The notes: generated from the letters alone by a model not told the origin. Positions 1 through 6,860 are shown, numbered from the stretch's first letter. The stretch: DNA of 8,405 bases from Gammaproteobacteria bacterium (GCA_016191795.1 JACPVK010000005.1:1-8405); one strand, 5' to 3'. Numbers and translations: made by a program.

Positions 1-2724
1 AAAGATAAAAAATCAAAAGAAAAACTTCCCAAGGCCAAGTCTGGTGTTATTGCGGATGTTAGTGAATCACAAAAAGAATTTGAAAAGCGAGCCACGCAAA
101 AACAGGATATCTCTGACCTTGCAACAGATGCAGATGAAGCGGCATTGCCGGAAGCTGAACTGCAGACAGCAGGGGCTATGGAAGCTATCGAATTATATAA
201 AAACCTGCTTGTTAAATATCCTTATTACGAACGCAATGATCAGGTGCTGTATCAATTATCGCGGGCTTATGAAGAAACCGGGCAAATTGAAAAAGCCATG
301 GTTGTCCTGAATCAGCTGGTCAAGGATTATCCTGGTTCACGGCATTTTGACGAAGCTCAGTTCCGTCGTGCTGAATATTTCTTTACGCGCAAAAAATATC
401 TTGATTCAGAAGAGGCTTACCAGGCTGTGCTTGATATAGGTGTTGGCTCGGTTTTTTATGAGCTCTCACTCTATAAACAGGGCTGGGTGTATTTCAAACA
501 GGATATGTATGAAGAAGCGCTAAATGATTTTATTGCTTTACTCGATTACAAGATAGCAAGCGGTTTTGATTTTGAAAATATTGAAAACGCCATTGAGAAA
601 AAACGAATTGACGATACCTACCGTGTTATCAGTCTGAGTTTTTCTTATTTGGGCGGGCCTCAGGCAATTGTTGATTATTTTGATAAGCATGGCCTTCGTG
701 ATTATGAGGCAAGTATCTATAGCCACCTCGGCGAGTATTATCTTGAAACACGTCGCTATGCCGATGCGGCCCAGTCCTATAATTTCTTTGTGGAAAGAAA
801 TCCTTTGCACAAGGTGGCTCCCCACTTTCACATACGCGTCATAGAAATATACCTTGCTGGCGGATTCCCCAAGCTGGTTGTCGAAGCCAAGAAAAACTTC
901 GCCAGTAATTACGGATTACGATCTACGTACTGGACATTCCACGACATCAACTCATCACCGGAAGTACTGGCTTATCTGAAGGCAAACCTGGCTGACCTGG
1001 CGAACCATTACCATGCCCTGTATCAGGACAAGCGTCTGGTAAAGGACAAGCCGGAAAATTTTAATGAAGCATCTCGCTGGTATCGAGCCTATCTGGAATC
1101 ATTCCCTGAAGATGTTAAAGCGCCCGTTATGAATTTCCAGCTTGCTGAGTTATTGCTGGAGAATGCCAATTTTCGTGATGCTGCACTGGAATATGAACGT
1201 ACCGCCTATAGTTATCCTGTCCATGAGAAATCGGATTCCGCAGGCTACGCTGCGGTATATGCCTACCGTGAACATCTTAAAGTGGCACCGCAATCCGAGC
1301 GCATGGTGATCAAGCGCGAGATTATTCGCAGTTCACTTCAGTTCGCTGATATTTATCCCAAACATGAAAAAGCGCCACTGGTGATGGTGGCGGCAACGGA
1401 TGATTTGTATGAGCTGAAAGATTATGTGCTGGCCGTAAAAACCGGTCGCAAGATGCTGGAAGTTTATCCCAATGCCGAGAAGGGACTGCGTCGATCAGCC
1501 TGGCTGGTTGTTGCGCATGGCTCATTTGATCTAACCAGTTATCAGGATGCGGAGCTGGGTTATATACAGGTTCTGGCTCTGTCTGAAAAAGATGACGCGG
1601 ACCGGGAAAAAATCACTGAAAATCTGGCCGCATCTATTTACAAGCAAGGCGAACAGGCATTAAAGCTGGAAGATTACAAGTTGGCTGCTGCGCATTATTT
1701 ACGTGTTGGCCAGGTTACACCGGCCGCAAAAATTCGCCCGACGGCGGACTATGATGCTGCAGCGGCATTAATCTCGCTTAAGGACTGGAAACAAGCTGCA
1801 GACGTATTGCTGGCGTTCCGGGCAAATTTCCCTAAACATGAACTGCAACCTGAAATAACCAAAAAACTTGCTATTGTGTATAGGGAAGATGGCAAGCAGC
1901 TGCTGGCTGCCGGTGAGTTCGAGCGCATTGAGCGTGAAGCAACGAATGCCGATTTACGTCGGGAAGCTTTGCTGGAAGCGGCTGATTTGTATGAGGCCGG
2001 CGGGGATCAGGACAGTGCGTTGAAAGTGTATCAGCGCTTTGTTGCTGCTTTCCCCGAGCCGATTGATTTTGTCCTGGAAACACGACAGAAAATTGCTGAT
2101 ATTTTCAAAAAGAAAAATGACATGGTTAGTTACACTGCGCAGCTGGATATTATTGTCAAGACCGATGCCAGGGCAGGCAAGGCTCGTACTGACCGCACGC
2201 GTTTTCTTGCGGCAAACGCAGCACTCTATTTATCGCAGCCAGTCTATGATGAGTTCGTTGCTATCAAACTTGTGAAACCTTTCAAGAAAAATCTCGATAA
2301 GAAAAAGGCACAGATGAAAGTGGCAATCGATACCTATACCAAACTGGTTGATTATGGTGTGGGCGATGTGACGGCTGCAGTGACTTACCAGATTGCCGAA
2401 ATATATTTGCAGTTCAGCCGTTCGCTGGTGGAATCCGAGCGGCCGGATAATTTGAATGCCGAAGAGCTGGAGCAGTACGAGTTGGCAATAGAAGAGCAGG
2501 CTTATCCGTTTGAAGAAAAGGCTATCAAGGTACATGAGAAAAACATGGAGCTATTAGCCACGGGTATTTATAACGACTGGATAGATAAGAGTATCGCCCG
2601 GTTATCTGTTATGGTGCCGGCTCGTTATGCCAGACCGGAAATGCCGAGTGAGTTTATTAGCTCGCTGACACAGCAGGCCTATGTGCCTGTAACACCGGCT
2701 GCTACCACGCAACCCGTTATGTAA
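1..2724 (+). CDS. Large TPR-repeat protein, 5' partial (envelope machine component)
   Basis: The frame is open from base 1, so the true start lies upstream; 907 codons are visible. The first codons are Lys-rich and low in complexity (KDKKSKEKLPKAKSG). Degenerate TPR units of the CpoB/BamD type (YxxLLxxYP, then an A..YxxxGxxxxA helix pair) follow: codons about 59-130, a GWVYFKQDMYEEALNDF unit near 161-177, and others near 239-268, 375-407, 543-612 and 653-690. Roughly the last 190 codons are not obviously TPR and include the motif GIYNDWIDKSIARLSVMVPA before a short Pro/Thr tail. TPR solenoids act as protein-binding scaffolds. The next gene starts 6 bases downstream and the set runs into ExbB, ExbD and TonB-like genes, so I infer a periplasmic or outer-membrane-facing scaffold, comparable in role to CpoB or the TPR Glt proteins of Myxococcus. 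No signal peptide can be judged because the N terminus is missing. Confidence 0.9.
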   Translation, partial: KDKKSKEKLPKAKSGVIADVSESQKEFEKRATQKQDISDLATDADEAALPEAELQTAGAMEAIELYKNLLVKYPYYERNDQVLYQLSRAYEETGQIEKAMVVLNQLVKDYPGSRHFDEAQFRRAEYFFTRKKYLDSEEAYQAVLDIGVGSVFYELSLYKQGWVYFKQDMYEEALNDFIALLDYKIASGFDFENIENAIEKKRIDDTYRVISLSFSYLGGPQAIVDYFDKHGLRDYEASIYSHLGEYYLETRRYADAAQSYNFFVERNPLHKVAPHFHIRVIEIYLAGGFPKLVVEAKKNFASNYGLRSTYWTFHDINSSPEVLAYLKANLADLANHYHALYQDKRLVKDKPENFNEASRWYRAYLESFPEDVKAPVMNFQLAELLLENANFRDAALEYERTAYSYPVHEKSDSAGYAAVYAYREHLKVAPQSERMVIKREIIRSSLQFADIYPKHEKAPLVMVAATDDLYELKDYVLAVKTGRKMLEVYPNAEKGLRRSAWLVVAHGSFDLTSYQDAELGYIQVLALSEKDDADREKITENLAASIYKQGEQALKLEDYKLAAAHYLRVGQVTPAAKIRPTADYDAAAALISLKDWKQAADVLLAFRANFPKHELQPEITKKLAIVYREDGKQLLAAGEFERIEREATNADLRREALLEAADLYEAGGDQDSALKVYQRFVAAFPEPIDFVLETRQKIADIFKKKNDMVSYTAQLDIIVKTDARAGKARTDRTRFLAANAALYLSQPVYDEFVAIKLVKPFKKNLDKKKAQMKVAIDTYTKLVDYGVGDVTAAVTYQIAEIYLQFSRSLVESERPDNLNAEELEQYELAIEEQAYPFEEKAIKVHEKNMELLATGIYNDWIDKSIARLSVMVPARYARPEMPSEFISSLTQQAYVPVTPAATTQPVM

Positions 2725-2730
2725 TGCACC

Positions 2731-3348
2731 ATGGCACGTACTGACTTACATACTGATTTTGTGACCAGAACAGCAACACTGGGTGTCGTGCTCATAATGG
2801 CGGCTTTTTTGTACGCATGCGGCAGTCAGCCGGTCAGTCAGTCCGGCACGGACAAACCGGCTGCTGACTTGCGTGTTGATTCGTCGGTGCAGGAGAAATT
2901 TGATAGTGCCATCGTCGCATTGAATGCCGGTGATTTTGATCTTGCGATTAGTCTGTTGAACGAAGTGATTGCCGCAGAGAAACGTATTGCTGCACCCTAT
3001 GTGAACCTGGGTATGGCGTATGCCAGAAAGGGCAATAATAAACAGGCCGAAGAGTATTTGCGCAAGGCAGTGGATCTGGATTCTGGCAATCCTGTTGCAA
3101 ATAATGAACTGGGGATGCTGTATCGTAAGATGGGACAATTCGATAACGCCCGGCATGCTTATGAGAAAGCGCTGGCATCACACGCTGATTATTTGCCTGC
3201 TATCAAGAATCTGGGTATTCTTTGCGACATTTATCTGCATGATACGAGTTGTGCCTTAAAGCAATATGAGCAGTATCTTGAATATGTTCCGGACGACAAA
3301 ACCGTGAGTATCTGGGTTGCTGATATCAAACGCAGGGTGGGCCAATGA
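2731..3348 (+). CDS. TPR-repeat lipoprotein, probably outer membrane
   Basis: 205 residues. A hydrophobic stretch ends in a lipobox, LYAC, with the acylated Cys at residue 30 followed by Gly-Ser. There is no Asp at +2, which by the E. coli sorting rule favours the outer membrane. After a Ser/Pro-rich linker there are about three to four TPRs: residues 55-85, 88-117 (NLGMAYARKGNNKQAEEYLR), 122-151 (NNELGMLYRKMGQFDNARHA) and 155-187. Cys165 and Cys174 in the last repeat could form a disulfide. The ATG at 2731 gives an unusually long n-region containing Asp; a GTG at 2761 would give a classic 20-residue lipoprotein leader (Cys20). Neither start has a clear Shine-Dalgarno sequence. The gene sits 6 bases after the long TPR gene and overlaps the next gene by 4 bases (ATGA), implying translational coupling. 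It resembles in kind the TPR lipoproteins of pilus and gliding systems, but the specific family cannot be fixed by eye. Confidence 0.9.
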   Translation: MARTDLHTDFVTRTATLGVVLIMAAFLYACGSQPVSQSGTDKPAADLRVDSSVQEKFDSAIVALNAGDFDLAISLLNEVIAAEKRIAAPYVNLGMAYARKGNNKQAEEYLRKAVDLDSGNPVANNELGMLYRKMGQFDNARHAYEKALASHADYLPAIKNLGILCDIYLHDTSCALKQYEQYLEYVPDDKTVSIWVADIKRRVGQ

Positions 3349-3650
3349 TTAAATATATCCCTTATGTGTTTCTGGTTATGGTTACCATGTCTTCTGCGTT
3401 GGCTGAGGACAGTAAGCCAGCCAAAAAAACGCCTGCCAGTACAGACGGTGAGGCCAAGGAGCTGTCCGGTATTTCTATTATCGGTAACAAGGAGGCTCCA
3501 AAATCCCTGTATATCGTACCGTGGAAGGATTCACAGGTTGGGGTTGAGACCAGTTTAACATCGGGTTTGCTGGATGAGCGTATGCAGCCGGTTGATAGAG
3601 AAGTTTTTATGCGTGAGCTGGAGTATTACCAGCTCTCCCATGGGCAATGA
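3345..3650 (+). CDS. Small secreted protein of unknown function in the motor operon
   Basis: 101 residues. The ATG overlaps the previous stop in an ATGA arrangement, and AGGG at 3334-3337 sits 7 bases upstream as ribosome binding site. Residues 1-20 form a Sec signal peptide: Lys3, a hydrophobic core YVFLVMVTMSS, and an ALA cleavage site before Glu21. The mature part starts with a Lys/Pro/Ser-rich linker, then a compact segment ELSGISIIGNKEAPKSLYI, a Trp-Lys motif (IVPWK), and an acidic C terminus with VDREVFMRELEYYQLSHGQ. No Cys or lipobox is present, so it should be a soluble periplasmic protein of about 80 residues. I do not recognise a named family. Its position between an outer-membrane-type lipoprotein gene and the ExbB gene suggests a periplasmic accessory of the same machine, perhaps a linker or assembly factor, but that is inference from context only. 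Confidence 0.85.
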   Translation: MIKYIPYVFLVMVTMSSALAEDSKPAKKTPASTDGEAKELSGISIIGNKEAPKSLYIVPWKDSQVGVETSLTSGLLDERMQPVDREVFMRELEYYQLSHGQ

Positions 3651-3675
3651 TTTATTTAACGAATAAGGTTTTTGC

Positions 3676-3681
3676 GAGGAG
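3676..3681 (+). promoter_or_regulatory. Ribosome binding site deciding the ExbB start
   Basis: GAGGAG is a strong Shine-Dalgarno match. It is 4 bases from an in-frame GTG at 3686 and 7 bases from the ATG at 3689. The normal 5-9 base spacing favours the ATG. Confidence 0.7.
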
Positions 3682-3688
3682 CTAAGTG

Positions 3689-4354
3689 ATGGGCGTGATC
3701 GAAACTATAGTGAAGTTTATACAGGAAGGTGGTGTGTGGATGTACCCCATTCTTGTTGTCTTTGCCTTCGGCGCAGCAATTGCTGTTGAACGCTGGATTA
3801 AATTGACTAGCGTGCGCAGTGCCAACCGTAAAGTGTGGGAAAGATTGCATCCGGTTCTTGAGGAAGGTGATTTTGACAAGGCGCGTGAATTGATCGGTGA
3901 CGATGGTTCAACCATCGGACGTCTGCTTAACATGGGACTGGCCAGGCAGGGTTCTGTGCGTCGTCGTGATGATATCGAAATCGCCATGGAAGAAAGCATG
4001 ATGGAAATTATTCCACAGCTTGAGAAACGCACGGCTTATGTAGCCTTGTTTGCAAACATTGCTACCTTGTTGGGATTGCTTGGAACGGTAATGGGCTTGA
4101 TTGAAGCCTTTACGGCTGTGGCCAATGCGAATCCCGCGGAAAAGGCAGATATGTTGTCAGACAGTATTTCCGTGGCGATGAACACAACGGCTCTGGGATT
4201 GATTGCTGGTATTCCGTTATTAATCGTGCACGCCATGTTGACTGCAAAAACCGGCGAGATCATTGACAGCCTTGAAATGGCATCGGTAAAAACACTCAAC
4301 ATCATTGCTGAATACGCCAAGCGCCAGGCTGCTCTGGCTGCCAAGAGTGGCTGA
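3689..4354 (+). CDS. MotA/TolQ/ExbB family proton-channel protein
   Basis: 221 residues from the ATG chosen by the GAGGAG site. Inner-membrane subunit that, as a pentamer, forms the ion pathway of ExbB/TolQ/MotA-type motors. Transmembrane helix 1 is about residues 16-35 (MYPILVVFAFGAAIAVERW). A cytoplasmic helical domain covers about 38-115. Helix 2 at about 117-142 carries ATLLGLLGTVMGLIEAF, and helix 3 at about 157-184 carries AMNTTALGLIAGIPLLI. Thr133 in LGLLGTVMG and Thr167 in NTTALGL match the conserved channel threonines of TolQ/ExbB, so the channel looks functional. The length is typical of the short ExbB/TolQ type. It begins 38 bases after the small secreted protein gene, and two ExbD genes follow, the first after only 5 bases. 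It is similar in kind to AglR of Myxococcus, TolQ and ExbB; the neighbourhood argues against true TolQ or the siderophore ExbB. The family assignment is firm, the subfamily is inferred. Confidence 0.95.
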   Translation: MGVIETIVKFIQEGGVWMYPILVVFAFGAAIAVERWIKLTSVRSANRKVWERLHPVLEEGDFDKARELIGDDGSTIGRLLNMGLARQGSVRRRDDIEIAMEESMMEIIPQLEKRTAYVALFANIATLLGLLGTVMGLIEAFTAVANANPAEKADMLSDSISVAMNTTALGLIAGIPLLIVHAMLTAKTGEIIDSLEMASVKTLNIIAEYAKRQAALAAKSG

Positions 4355-4359
4355 TTGTC

Positions 4360-4854
4360 ATGGCCAAACGCAAGCACTACAGGCGTAGCGACAAGGAACC
4401 AGCCGAACTGGAGATCACCACGTTTCTTAACTTGATGGTGATTCTGATTCCGTTCATGCTGATCAATGCCGTGTTTTCACGCGTGAATATTCTGGAGCTT
4501 GATTTACCTGTTTCGTCGGGTTCCAGTTCTGTGAATCAACCGATACTTTCGGTTGAAGTTATTGTGCGTGCGCAAGCCATTGAAGTGGGTAATGGTCAGG
4601 GCATACTGGTGAGTATTCCCAAAGAAGATGACAAATACGATTTGAAGAAACTGTCAGCTTTTCTGGTTGAGCTCAAGGCCAAGGTTCCAGATAAACTGGA
4701 TGCAACGGTGTTAATGGAACCTGATATTCAATATGACAATCTCGTGCATGTTATGGATGCGGTACGTACGGTTGAGGTGCGCAAAACAGGAGAGGAACTG
4801 GTGCAAAAGATAGAGTTGTTTCCGAATATTTCTGTCGGAGATGCACCGCAATGA
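4360..4854 (+). CDS. ExbD/TolR family protein, first copy, with Asn replacing the membrane Asp
   Basis: 164 residues. Short basic cytoplasmic N terminus (MAKRKHYRRSDKEPAE), one transmembrane helix at about 17-38 (FLNLMVILIPFMLINAVF), then a periplasmic domain ending near residue 155. The strand after the helix, ILELDLPVSS, and the segment TVLMEPDIQYDNLVHVMDAV match the ExbD/TolR fold (compare the E. coli ExbD segments KVNLP and FRADKTVDYETLMKVMD). The striking point is Asn24 (AAC, bases 4429-4431) exactly where ExbD, TolR and MotB-like proteins carry the proton-binding Asp. The second copy downstream keeps Asp in the same aligned position. A Pro31 within the helix is also unusual. It starts 5 bases after the ExbB gene. 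I infer that it is a structural partner in an ExbD heterodimer and cannot itself relay protons. Family firm, functional consequence inferred. Confidence 0.93.
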   Translation: MAKRKHYRRSDKEPAELEITTFLNLMVILIPFMLINAVFSRVNILELDLPVSSGSSSVNQPILSVEVIVRAQAIEVGNGQGILVSIPKEDDKYDLKKLSAFLVELKAKVPDKLDATVLMEPDIQYDNLVHVMDAVRTVEVRKTGEELVQKIELFPNISVGDAPQ

Positions 4855-4887
4855 TGCGTTTGACCCTGGAAATTCTGGACGTGCGTG

Positions 4888-5391
4888 ATGAATGATTCAC
4901 GTCGCATGCGGCGCATGGAGCGTAGCAAACGAAACGCGGTGGGTAAGCTCAATCTGACATCTCTAATGGATGTATTTACCATTCTTGTATTTTTTCTGCT
5001 GATTAATTCCGGTTCCAGTGACGTCATGACCCCGCCCAAGGAAGTGGATTTGCCGGACTCAGTGGTTGAATCCAAGCCGCGAGAAACGGTGGTGGTGATG
5101 GTAACGGAGCAGATGGTGCTGGTTATGGGCGAGCCTGTTGGCTCGGTGCAGGAAATTATTGCTGAACCGAGTTCGGTGTTTGAGCCTATTACCAATAAAT
5201 TGTTGCGACAAAAGTCGAGAGTAATCGGTACCAGTACCAAAACCATTGCAGAGAGCAGTGAAGTAACGATACTTGCGCATAAAACGGTTCCTTTTAAATT
5301 GCTGAAAAAAATCATGTCCAGCTGTACCAATGCAGGTTACGGCAAAATTTCTCTGGCTGTTATCGAAAAAGCCAAGCAGAACAAAGATTAG
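4888..5391 (+). CDS. ExbD/TolR family protein, second copy, with intact membrane Asp
   Basis: 167 residues from the ATG; an in-frame GTG lies one codon upstream at 4885, and neither has a strong Shine-Dalgarno sequence. A very basic N terminus rich in Arg and Met (SRRMRRMERSKRN) is followed by a single transmembrane helix at about 21-40 (LTSLMDVFTILVFFLLINS). Asp28 is the expected protonatable residue. The periplasmic part has the family strand EVDLPDS near 54-60 and a C-terminal region with KLLKKIMSSCTNAGYGKISL, matching the ExbD helix followed by the GY.K..L strand. The LTSLMD sequence resembles the Agl-type ExbD proteins more than classical ExbD (TPFID). A 33-base gap separates it from the first copy and 9 bases from the TonB-like gene. 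It should be the proton-coupling ExbD of the complex. Confidence 0.94.
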   Translation: MNDSRRMRRMERSKRNAVGKLNLTSLMDVFTILVFFLLINSGSSDVMTPPKEVDLPDSVVESKPRETVVVMVTEQMVLVMGEPVGSVQEIIAEPSSVFEPITNKLLRQKSRVIGTSTKTIAESSEVTILAHKTVPFKLLKKIMSSCTNAGYGKISLAVIEKAKQNKD

Positions 5392-5400
5392 GGTTGATGC

Positions 5401-6747
5401 GTGAGCCAAGATATCAGCCAAGAACAACAGAAAATCAATCAGAAGATTGAGCTCGCCCATCGGCGCATTGCCGAGCTTGAGAATGACTTGCACATTGCGG
5501 ATGCAGATCTGGATTTGCTGTTTGTGGATCGTCCGCGGTTTGTATTGCTCAGTGAGCTGGCTGATCGCCTGGACAAGCTGAACAAACTGGGCGGCGCCAG
5601 TATGTTCTGGGGTGATGGTTGTAGTGAAAAGGAATCACAGGAAAATTACCAGCGCGTATATCATCAAGTCGTCAACTATGATGAAAAAGTACGTGAAGTG
5701 CAGATGCGGCGTGAGCAGATCAAGGATGATATTCAAAGCGTTATTGCTCAAATCAACATTCTTAAAGATGACTTTTTCATTCTGCATGAGCGTGAGGAAG
5801 AACGTAAGAATGAATTTGTAATTGAGCGCGAAATGACGCGGCATCCGTTCAGGCCGATGATTTTGCCCTGGACGACACAAGGTGAGGACGAAAAACGTTT
5901 TCGCAGAATTCTGTTCATTATCCTGTTTTTTACGTTCGTATTGAGTTGGTTGACAGCGATGTACGACTTGCCGATTCCTGATCGTGACACCGTGGTCGAA
6001 ATACCAGAACGTCTGGCCAAGCTGCTGGTAGAGAAAGAGCCACCGCCGCCGCCACCACCACCGCCGGAAGAAAAGAAACCGGAAGAGCCGAAAGAAAAAG
6101 TAGCGGATAAACCCAAACCGACAGATGAAAAAACGGTTGCGCGTAAAAAGGCTGAAAGCACGGGCTTGTTAGCCTTTAGCAAAGATTTCTCGGAGCTGAT
6201 GGATTCATCTGATCTGAAACTGGGTACACAGGCGCAGATTACCAATAAAGGCCAAAAATCCGCTGTCGTCAGTCGGTCACTGGTTACATCGCAGGCGGGT
6301 ACTGGCAGCTCCGGTATCAATACCGCATCTTTGAGCCGTGATGTGGGTGGTGGCGGCAAAGGTATAGGCGGGGTGTCGTTCTCCAGGGTCGAAAGCGCCA
6401 TCGGCGCCGATTATGCGGGTGACGAACGTCCATTGAGCGATGGCCCCGGCCCGTCACGTACGGATGAAGAAATACAGATCGTATTCGATCGCTATAAAGC
6501 GGCCCTCTACCGTATCTACAACCGCAAATTGCGAGATGATCCGACCCTGCAGGGCAAAATCGTGCTGCGCATTATTATTGAACCGGATGGCAGTGTGTCA
6601 CTGTGCAAAATGGAATCCAGTGATCTGAAAACCCCGGATCTGGAAGCGGATATCGTGGACAGGGTTAAAAAGATTAACTTTGGCGCCAAGGCGGGTGTGC
6701 CCAAGATTACGATCCTCTACCCAATCGATTTCCTGCCTTCCAGCTAA
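5401..6747 (+). CDS. TonB-like protein with AgmX/PglI-type C-terminal domain and cytoplasmic coiled coil
   Basis: 448 residues from GTG, with AGGG at 5390-5393 as ribosome binding site 7 bases upstream. Residues 1-145 are charged and heptad-like (HRRIAELENDLHIADADLDL; EKVREVQMRREQIKDDIQ), predicting a cytoplasmic coiled coil. One transmembrane helix lies at about 168-188 (RRILFIILFFTFVLSWLTAM). Nine consecutive prolines at 214-222 and a Lys/Glu/Pro stretch to about 245 resemble the periplasm-spanning linker of TonB. A Gly/Ser-rich region covers about 296-350. The TonB-like domain at about 355-448 contains DPTLQGKIVLRIIIEPDGSV and ends in ILYPIDFLPSS, as in the AgmX/PglI C-terminal family (GltG and GltJ of Myxococcus gliding). 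It probably transmits force from the ExbB-ExbD motor to the periplasmic or outer-membrane TPR partners. It lacks an obvious FHA, GYF or zinc-ribbon N-terminal domain as known for the Myxococcus Glt proteins. Family assignment is good, function inferred. Confidence 0.92.
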   Translation: MSQDISQEQQKINQKIELAHRRIAELENDLHIADADLDLLFVDRPRFVLLSELADRLDKLNKLGGASMFWGDGCSEKESQENYQRVYHQVVNYDEKVREVQMRREQIKDDIQSVIAQINILKDDFFILHEREEERKNEFVIEREMTRHPFRPMILPWTTQGEDEKRFRRILFIILFFTFVLSWLTAMYDLPIPDRDTVVEIPERLAKLLVEKEPPPPPPPPPEEKKPEEPKEKVADKPKPTDEKTVARKKAESTGLLAFSKDFSELMDSSDLKLGTQAQITNKGQKSAVVSRSLVTSQAGTGSSGINTASLSRDVGGGGKGIGGVSFSRVESAIGADYAGDERPLSDGPGPSRTDEEIQIVFDRYKAALYRIYNRKLRDDPTLQGKIVLRIIIEPDGSVSLCKMESSDLKTPDLEADIVDRVKKINFGAKAGVPKITILYPIDFLPSS

Positions 6748-6749
6748 AC

Positions 6750-6770
6750 GCGGTAAAAATACTGCTTTTT
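6750..6770 (+). terminator. Probable intrinsic terminator of the motor operon
   Basis: GCGGTA (6750-6755) pairs with TACTGC (6760-6765), including one G-U pair, around an AAAA loop, and is followed directly by five T and then ATAT. It lies 2 bases after the stop of the TonB-like gene, as expected for the operon end. The stem is only 6 bp, so termination may be partial. Confidence 0.6.
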
Positions 6771-6814
6771 ATATGGGTTTCAGCGGTTTTTCAGGGTATT
6801 AAACACCGTGTTGT

Positions 6815-6860
6815 GAGGCCTCGGATGAATGGTAGTGCCGCCCATTCCCTCGAATGAGGG
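6815..6860. repeat. Overlapping inverted repeats and short direct repeat
   Basis: GAATGG (6827-6832) pairs with CCATTC (6842-6847), while CATTC (6843-6847) can pair instead with GAATG (6852-6856), and CCCTC (6847-6851) with GAGGG (6856-6860). The motif CCTCG(G/A)ATGA occurs at 6819-6828 and 6848-6857, 29 bases apart, and GAGGCCTC (6815-6822) is self-palindromic. No T-run follows, so it is not a simple terminator. The function is unknown. Confidence 0.45.

Noticed and set aside
3651..3688. Possible internal promoter before the ExbB gene
   Set aside because: The 38-base gap contains a good ribosome binding site but no convincing -35/-10 pair.
4728..5330. A 200-codon antisense frame across the two ExbD genes
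   Set aside because: It spans two well-supported sense genes and their gap, has a Ser/Thr/Arg-rich composition typical of reverse-strand shadows, and shows no family motif.
5748..6401. A 217-codon antisense frame opposite the TonB-like gene
   Set aside because: It is a shadow of a strongly supported gene; its Gly/Ser runs are simply the complement of the proline tract and it has no recognisable domain.
3689..6747. Identity as the housekeeping Tol-Pal or siderophore ExbBD-TonB system
   Set aside because: Two ExbD copies, the AgmX-type C terminus, the long cytoplasmic coiled coil and the absence of TolB, Pal or receptor genes do not fit either system.
6847..6860. CCCTC-GAAT-GAGGG hairpin as an intrinsic terminator
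   Set aside because: No T-run follows the stem; the hairpin at 6750-6770 fits a terminator much better.
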